This document shows, one piece after another, positions 59,999 to 64,000 of a stretch of 64,000 bases of DNA; position 1 is the stretch's first letter, and each line of letters opens with the position of its first letter. The DNA comes from Spongiactinospora sp. TRM90649 (GTDB lineage: Bacteria; Actinomycetota; Actinomycetes; Streptosporangiales; Streptosporangiaceae): assembly GCF_029382225.1 (NCBI RefSeq), contig NZ_JARLTC010000002.1:310001-374000 (forward strand). Direction: 5' to 3'. The notes below the pieces were generated by a model. It made no database searches, was not told where the DNA came from, and worked only from the letters and a program-made list of their open reading frames with translations. The translations under genes and the position numbers were made by a program.

Positions 59999-62367
59999 CG
60001 ACCGAGGCGGCGGCCCCCGCCGGGGAGTCGCGAGACGAGATCGGCCGGGCCAGACTGCGCAAGGAGGACGCCCGCCTCGTCACCGGGCGCACCCAGTGGA
60101 CCGACAACATCCAGCTCCCCGGCACCCTGCACCTGGCGTTCCTGCGCAGCCCCATGGCCCACGCCCGAATCCTGCGGGTGGACACCGCCGCGGCACGCGA
60201 GCAGCCGGGCGTGGTCGCCGTCTACAGCGGCCGTGACTTCGCGCACGAGCAGGGCAGCCTGCCGTGCGCATGGCCGGTCAGCGATGACGTGGTGATCCCC
60301 GACCATCCGCCGATGGCGGTGAACGAGGTCCGCTACGTCGGGGAGGCGGTGGCCTGCGTCGTCGCCACCGACCGCTACAAGGCGGCCGACGCGCTGGCCG
60401 CGATCGAGGTGGACTACCAGCCGCTGCCGGCCGTCCTGAACATGACCGAGGCACTCGCCGAGGGCTCGGCCAAGGTCCACGAGACCGGCAACCAGGCGTT
60501 CACCTGGACCTTCGCGGGCGGCGACATCGACGCGGCGTTCCGCGACGCCCCCGTCGTCATCGACCGGACCTACGTCCAGCAGCGGCTCATCCCCAGCGCC
60601 ATGGAACCCCGCTCCGTCGTCGCCACCACCGACGGCGACGCGTACACGCTCTACTCGGCCACCCAGATCCCGCACATCCTGCGGGTGATGCTGGCCCTGA
60701 CCACCGGCATCCCCGAGCACCGGCTGCGGGTGATCGCCCCCGACGTCGGCGGCGGGTTCGGCTCCAAGCTCCAGGTGACCGCCGAGGAGGTGCTGGTCCT
60801 GCTGACGGCCCGCAGGCTGGGCCGGACGATCAAGTGGACGGAGTCCCGGTCCGAGGGCAACCTCACCGTCCACCACGGGCGCGACCAGCTTCAGCGCGTG
60901 AGCCTGGCGGCGGAGGAGAACGGCAGGATCCGCGGGCTGAAGGTCGACCTGCTCGCCGACATGGGCGCCTACCTGATGCTGGTCACACCGGGCGTCCCGC
61001 TGCTCGGGGCGTTCATGTACAACGGCATCTACAAGATGGGCGCCTACGACTTCCGCTGCACGGGCGTGTTCACCACCAAGATGCCCACCGACGCCTACCG
61101 GGGCGCGGGCAGGCCGGAGGCCACCTACGCCATCGAGCGGGTGATGGACGAGCTGGCCGCCGAGCTGGGCATCGACCCGATCGAGGTCCGCAGGCGCAAC
61201 TGGATCCGGGCCGAGGAGTTCCCCTACACGACCATCGCCGGGCTCACCTACGACTCCGGCGACTACGAGGCGGCGACCGCCCGCGCGACGGACCTGTTCG
61301 GCTACGACGAGCTGCGCGCCGAGCAGGCCGCCCGCCGGGAGCGGCGCGACCCGGTGCAGCTCGGCATCGGCGTCTCGACCTACACCGAGATGTGCGGGCT
61401 GGCCCCCAGCCGCGTCCTGGGCAGCCTCAAGTACGGGGCCGGTGGCTGGGAGCACGCCGACGTCCGCATGCTGCCCACGGGCAAGGTGGAGGTCGTCACG
61501 GGGTCCAGCGCGCACGGGCAGGGCCACGAGACGGCGTGGAGCCAGATCGTCGCCGACTCCCTCGGCGTGCCGTTCGAGGACGTCTCGGTGCTGCACGGCG
61601 ACACCGCCGTCTCCCCCAGGGGCCTGGACACCTACGGCTCGCGCTCCCTGACGGTCGGCGGCATCGCCGTGCTCCGGGCGTGCGAGAAGGTCAAGGAGAA
61701 GGCCCGCCTGGTCGCCGCCCACCTGCTGGAGGCCGCCGCCGACGACCTGGAGTACGCCGAAGGGTCGGTCAGGGTCCGGGGCACCGGCGCGGGCAAGACC
61801 ATCCAGGAACTCGCGCTGGCCGTCTTCGCCGCCCACGACCTGCCCGACGGCGTAGAGCCCCGGCTCGACGCCCAGGCCACCTACGACCCGGAGAACTTCT
61901 CCTTCCCGCACGGCACCCACCTGTGCGCCGTCGAGGTGGACACCGAGACCGGCATGTCCCGCATCCGCTCCTACGTGGCCGTGGACGACGTCGGCAAGGT
62001 CGTCAACCCGCTGATCGTGGAGGGACAGGTGCACGGCGGCCTGGCCCAGGGCATCGCGCAGGCCCTCTTCGAGGAGGCCGTCCACGACGCCGACGGCAAC
62101 CTGCTCACCACCACCCTCGCCGACTACCTGGTCCCGTCGGCGGCCGACCTGCCCGACTTCGTCACCGACCGGACCGAGACGCCCGCGAGCGGCAACCCCC
62201 TCGGCGTCAAGGGCGTCGGCGAGGCGGGCACCATCGCCAGCACCCCGGCGGTGGTCAACGCGATCGTGGACGCGCTGCGCCCGCACGGCGTGCGCGACGT
62301 CCAGATGCCCTGTTCCCCCGAACGCGTATGGAGAGCCCTGAACCGGGCGGACGGAGGCACCGCATGA
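59995..62367 (+). CDS. Molybdenum hydroxylase large subunit, form II CO-dehydrogenase-like
   Basis: 790 residues binding the molybdopterin cytosine dinucleotide cofactor. Starts at ATG 59995 in an ATGA overlap. Residues 367-373 are AYRGAGR, the form II active-site loop, not the AYxCSFR of true aerobic CO dehydrogenase (form I), so CO oxidation should not be assumed. DVGGGFGSKLQVTAEEVLVL and late VKGVGEAGTIASTPAVVNAI (with the catalytic Glu) are present. Form II enzymes act on various N-heterocycles or aldehydes; substrate unknown. Confidence 0.93.
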   Translation: MTTEAAAPAGESRDEIGRARLRKEDARLVTGRTQWTDNIQLPGTLHLAFLRSPMAHARILRVDTAAAREQPGVVAVYSGRDFAHEQGSLPCAWPVSDDVVIPDHPPMAVNEVRYVGEAVACVVATDRYKAADALAAIEVDYQPLPAVLNMTEALAEGSAKVHETGNQAFTWTFAGGDIDAAFRDAPVVIDRTYVQQRLIPSAMEPRSVVATTDGDAYTLYSATQIPHILRVMLALTTGIPEHRLRVIAPDVGGGFGSKLQVTAEEVLVLLTARRLGRTIKWTESRSEGNLTVHHGRDQLQRVSLAAEENGRIRGLKVDLLADMGAYLMLVTPGVPLLGAFMYNGIYKMGAYDFRCTGVFTTKMPTDAYRGAGRPEATYAIERVMDELAAELGIDPIEVRRRNWIRAEEFPYTTIAGLTYDSGDYEAATARATDLFGYDELRAEQAARRERRDPVQLGIGVSTYTEMCGLAPSRVLGSLKYGAGGWEHADVRMLPTGKVEVVTGSSAHGQGHETAWSQIVADSLGVPFEDVSVLHGDTAVSPRGLDTYGSRSLTVGGIAVLRACEKVKEKARLVAAHLLEAAADDLEYAEGSVRVRGTGAGKTIQELALAVFAAHDLPDGVEPRLDAQATYDPENFSFPHGTHLCAVEVDTETGMSRIRSYVAVDDVGKVVNPLIVEGQVHGGLAQGIAQALFEEAVHDADGNLLTTTLADYLVPSAADLPDFVTDRTETPASGNPLGVKGVGEAGTIASTPAVVNAIVDALRPHGVRDVQMPCSPERVWRALNRADGGTA

Positions 62368-63239
62368 TCCCCGCGCCGTTCGACTACGTGCGCCCCGCCA
62401 CGCTCGACGAGGCGTGCGGGGCCCTGCGAGAGGCGGGCGAGGACGCCAAGGTCCTGGCGGGCGGCCAGTCGCTGCTGCCGCTGCTGCGGCTGCGCCTGGC
62501 CTACCCCACCGTCCTCGTGGACGTGGGCAGGCTCGCCGAGCTGCGCGGCATCCGCGACGAGGACGACCACGTGTTCATCGGCGCCGCCGCCACCCACGAC
62601 GAGGTCATGCGCTCGTCGGTGGTCAACGCCGGGATCCCGCTGGTCGCGCTGGCCACCCGCACGGTCGCCGACCCGGCGGTACGCCACCGGGGCACGTTCG
62701 GCGGCTCGCTGGCCCACGCCGACCCGGCGGGCGACCTGCCCGCCGTCGCGCTCGCCCTGGACTGCGTCTTCGTGGTCAGATCGGCCGACGGCGAGCGGGA
62801 GATACCGGCGTCGGAGTTCTTCGCCGACTACCTCGAACCGGCCATCGAGCCGGACGAGATCCTCGTCGGGATCCGGGTGCCCAAGCTCGGCCCCGATTGG
62901 GGGTATCACTACGAGAAATTCCACAGGACGGCCCAGGCGTGGGCGATCGTCGGGGTGGCCGCGGCCGTCCGCCGCTCCGACGGGAGCGTGCGGGAGGCGC
63001 GGATCGGGCTGACCAACATGGGCACGACGCCGCTGCGGGCGAGCGCGACGGAGGCGGCGCTGCGCGGCGTGCCGTCCGGAGACGGGGGCGACGGAGCCGG
63101 CGGAGCCGTCGCCGAAGCCTGCGCGGTAGCGGCCGAGGGCACCTCGCCTCCCGCCGACCTGCACGGCGGGCCCGACTACCGCAGGCACCTGGCCAGGGTG
63201 CTCACCCGCAGGGCGGTGCTGGCCGCCGCGCGGGCCTGA
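62364..63239 (+). CDS. Molybdenum hydroxylase FAD-binding medium subunit
   Basis: 291 residues from ATG 62364, overlapping the large-subunit stop (ATGA). FAD motifs AGGQSLLPLLRLRLAYP and HRGTFGGSLAHADPAGDLP are typical of CoxM. It passes electrons from the iron-sulfur subunit to the final acceptor. Gene order here is small-large-medium, one of the common orders for form II operons. Confidence 0.94.
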   Translation: MIPAPFDYVRPATLDEACGALREAGEDAKVLAGGQSLLPLLRLRLAYPTVLVDVGRLAELRGIRDEDDHVFIGAAATHDEVMRSSVVNAGIPLVALATRTVADPAVRHRGTFGGSLAHADPAGDLPAVALALDCVFVVRSADGEREIPASEFFADYLEPAIEPDEILVGIRVPKLGPDWGYHYEKFHRTAQAWAIVGVAAAVRRSDGSVREARIGLTNMGTTPLRASATEAALRGVPSGDGGDGAGGAVAEACAVAAEGTSPPADLHGGPDYRRHLARVLTRRAVLAAARA

Positions 63240-63334
63240 CCGTTCGTTCCCGTCGGGTGCTGAGGCGGGCGGCGCGCTCGCCTCAGCGCCCGGCCGGTCG
63301 TAGTGTCGAAGGTAGGAGAGCAAGGAGCGGATCG

Positions 63335-64000
63335 ATGGCGATGCGGTTCGACCACGAGTTCACGGTCCCCGTCCCGGTCGAGCAGGCGTGGACCACGCTG
63401 CTCGACGTGGAGCGGGTGGCGCCGTGCCTGCCGGGGGCGACCCTGGAATCCGTGGAGGGTGACGAGATCACCGGCCGGATGCGGGTGAAGGTCGGCCCGA
63501 TCACGGTCACCTACCACGGCACCGCGCACCTGCGCGACGTGGACAAGGACGCGCGGACGGTCACGGTGGAGGCGTCGGGCAAAGAGGCCAGGGGCGCCGG
63601 TACGGCGGGCGCCACGGTGACCGCGCGCCTGACCCCCGCGGAGGGCGCGGACGGTTCCACCAAGGTCGCCGTCGAGACCTCGTTCAACGTCACCGGACGG
63701 CCCGCGCAGTTCGGCCGGGGCGTGATGGCCGAGGTCGGTGGCAAGCTCATCGACCGCTTCGCCGCCAACCTCGCCGCCCTGCTGGCGGAGTCCCCGGAGC
63801 CCGCTGTGGTGGAGGAGGCGGATGTGGTGGTCGAGGCCGGTCAGGTCCGACACCTGTCGGCCGTCCCCGACGACACCCGCCATGACGTCTCTAGTCACTC
63901 CCGCGCGTACTCCCTCGGCGTCCCCGAAGACCCCCGGCCCTCGGGCACCGCGCGCACCTCGCGGACCGCCGAGGAGGAGGCCCTCGACCTCCTGGAGATC
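63335..64000 (+). CDS. CoxG-like SRPBCC protein, C-terminus outside window
   Basis: From ATG 63335 (AAGGAG 7 nt upstream), at least 222 residues. The first ~150 form a CoxG/SRPBCC domain: FTVPVPVEQAWTTLLDVERV, APCLPGATLE, and KVGPITVTYHGTAHLRDVDK. A Ser/Arg/Glu-rich region follows and runs off the window. CoxG in CO-dehydrogenase systems helps anchor or recruit the enzyme to the membrane, usually through a C-terminal hydrophobic segment; here that part is not visible. 95 bp after the medium subunit, likely same operon. Confidence 0.9.
   Translation, partial: MAMRFDHEFTVPVPVEQAWTTLLDVERVAPCLPGATLESVEGDEITGRMRVKVGPITVTYHGTAHLRDVDKDARTVTVEASGKEARGAGTAGATVTARLTPAEGADGSTKVAVETSFNVTGRPAQFGRGVMAEVGGKLIDRFAANLAALLAESPEPAVVEEADVVVEAGQVRHLSAVPDDTRHDVSSHSRAYSLGVPEDPRPSGTARTSRTAEEEALDLLEI

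Noticed and set aside
59498..63239. Aerobic CO dehydrogenase (form I)
   Set aside because: The large subunit has AYRGAGR at 367-373 and lacks the AYxCSFR loop required for the CuSMo site.

Overview
This is a chromosomal segment of a high-GC actinobacterium. The combination of gene content points to the Streptosporangiaceae or close relatives (Nonomuraea, Streptosporangium and similar); that placement is inference. Supporting signs are third codon positions almost always G or C, many GTG starts and stop/start overlaps, a WhiB-like protein, a PerM/DUF6350 protein, a SCO4848-type membrane protein beside a D-Ala-D-Ala carboxypeptidase, and PspC-type signalling. No tRNA, rRNA, prophage or CRISPR array was seen.

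Layout. 1-5.5 kb: the 5' part of adenosine deaminase, an AMIN-like lipoprotein, a divergent MarR/MFS efflux pair sharing an operator, a quinone oxidoreductase behind a textbook SoxR box, and an alpha/beta hydrolase. 5.6-9.95 kb is the accessory part. It holds a translationally coupled trio of unknown small proteins facing an XRE-TPR regulator plus aminoglycoside-phosphotransferase-like gene, then a 44-residue peptide gene followed by a truncated isoaspartyl-methyltransferase-like gene, all punctuated by three copies of a REP-like repeat. 9.96-16.85 kb: a nucleoside uptake and salvage operon (BMP-family lipoprotein, double ABC ATPase, two permeases, cytidine deaminase, thymidine phosphorylase). 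17-22.6 kb: secreted Xaa-Pro peptidase, M20 amidohydrolase, and a PGM1-like ATP-grasp ligase with a long upstream region. 22.4-28.6 kb: cell wall and housekeeping genes (SCO4848-type protein, DD-carboxypeptidase, YihY, trpS, CorC/CNNM protein, galE).

28.6-46 kb is central metabolism: malate dehydrogenase, a receptor kinase with an extracellular amino-acid-binding-type domain, NADP isocitrate dehydrogenase, citrate synthase with DUF3017, an FHA-HTH protein, folD, a frameshifted Uma2 gene, purH and purN, PerM, sucCD, and a stand-alone B12-binding mutase subunit. Four TCA-cycle enzymes lie within about 16 kb.

46-64 kb: two tandem secreted paralogues of unknown function, an IS200/IS605 remnant whose centre is deleted and whose right end abuts the stop of the UvrD/PcrA helicase, a PIG-L deacetylase, an orphan VapB-like antitoxin, a CPBP protease, a WhiB-like protein, a zinc metallopeptidase lipoprotein, a LiaFSR-like module (LuxR regulator and PspC-histidine kinase divergent from a PspC/LiaF-like protein), and a form II CO-dehydrogenase-like molybdenum hydroxylase operon (small, large and FAD subunits) followed by a CoxG-like gene cut by the window end.

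Most of the window is ordinary housekeeping. The best candidates for something less described are the 5.6-9.9 kb block, the kinase with a binding-protein ectodomain, the PGM1-like ligase with an overlapping 40-codon ORF, and the paired secreted paralogues. No complete new system is proven by the sequence alone.
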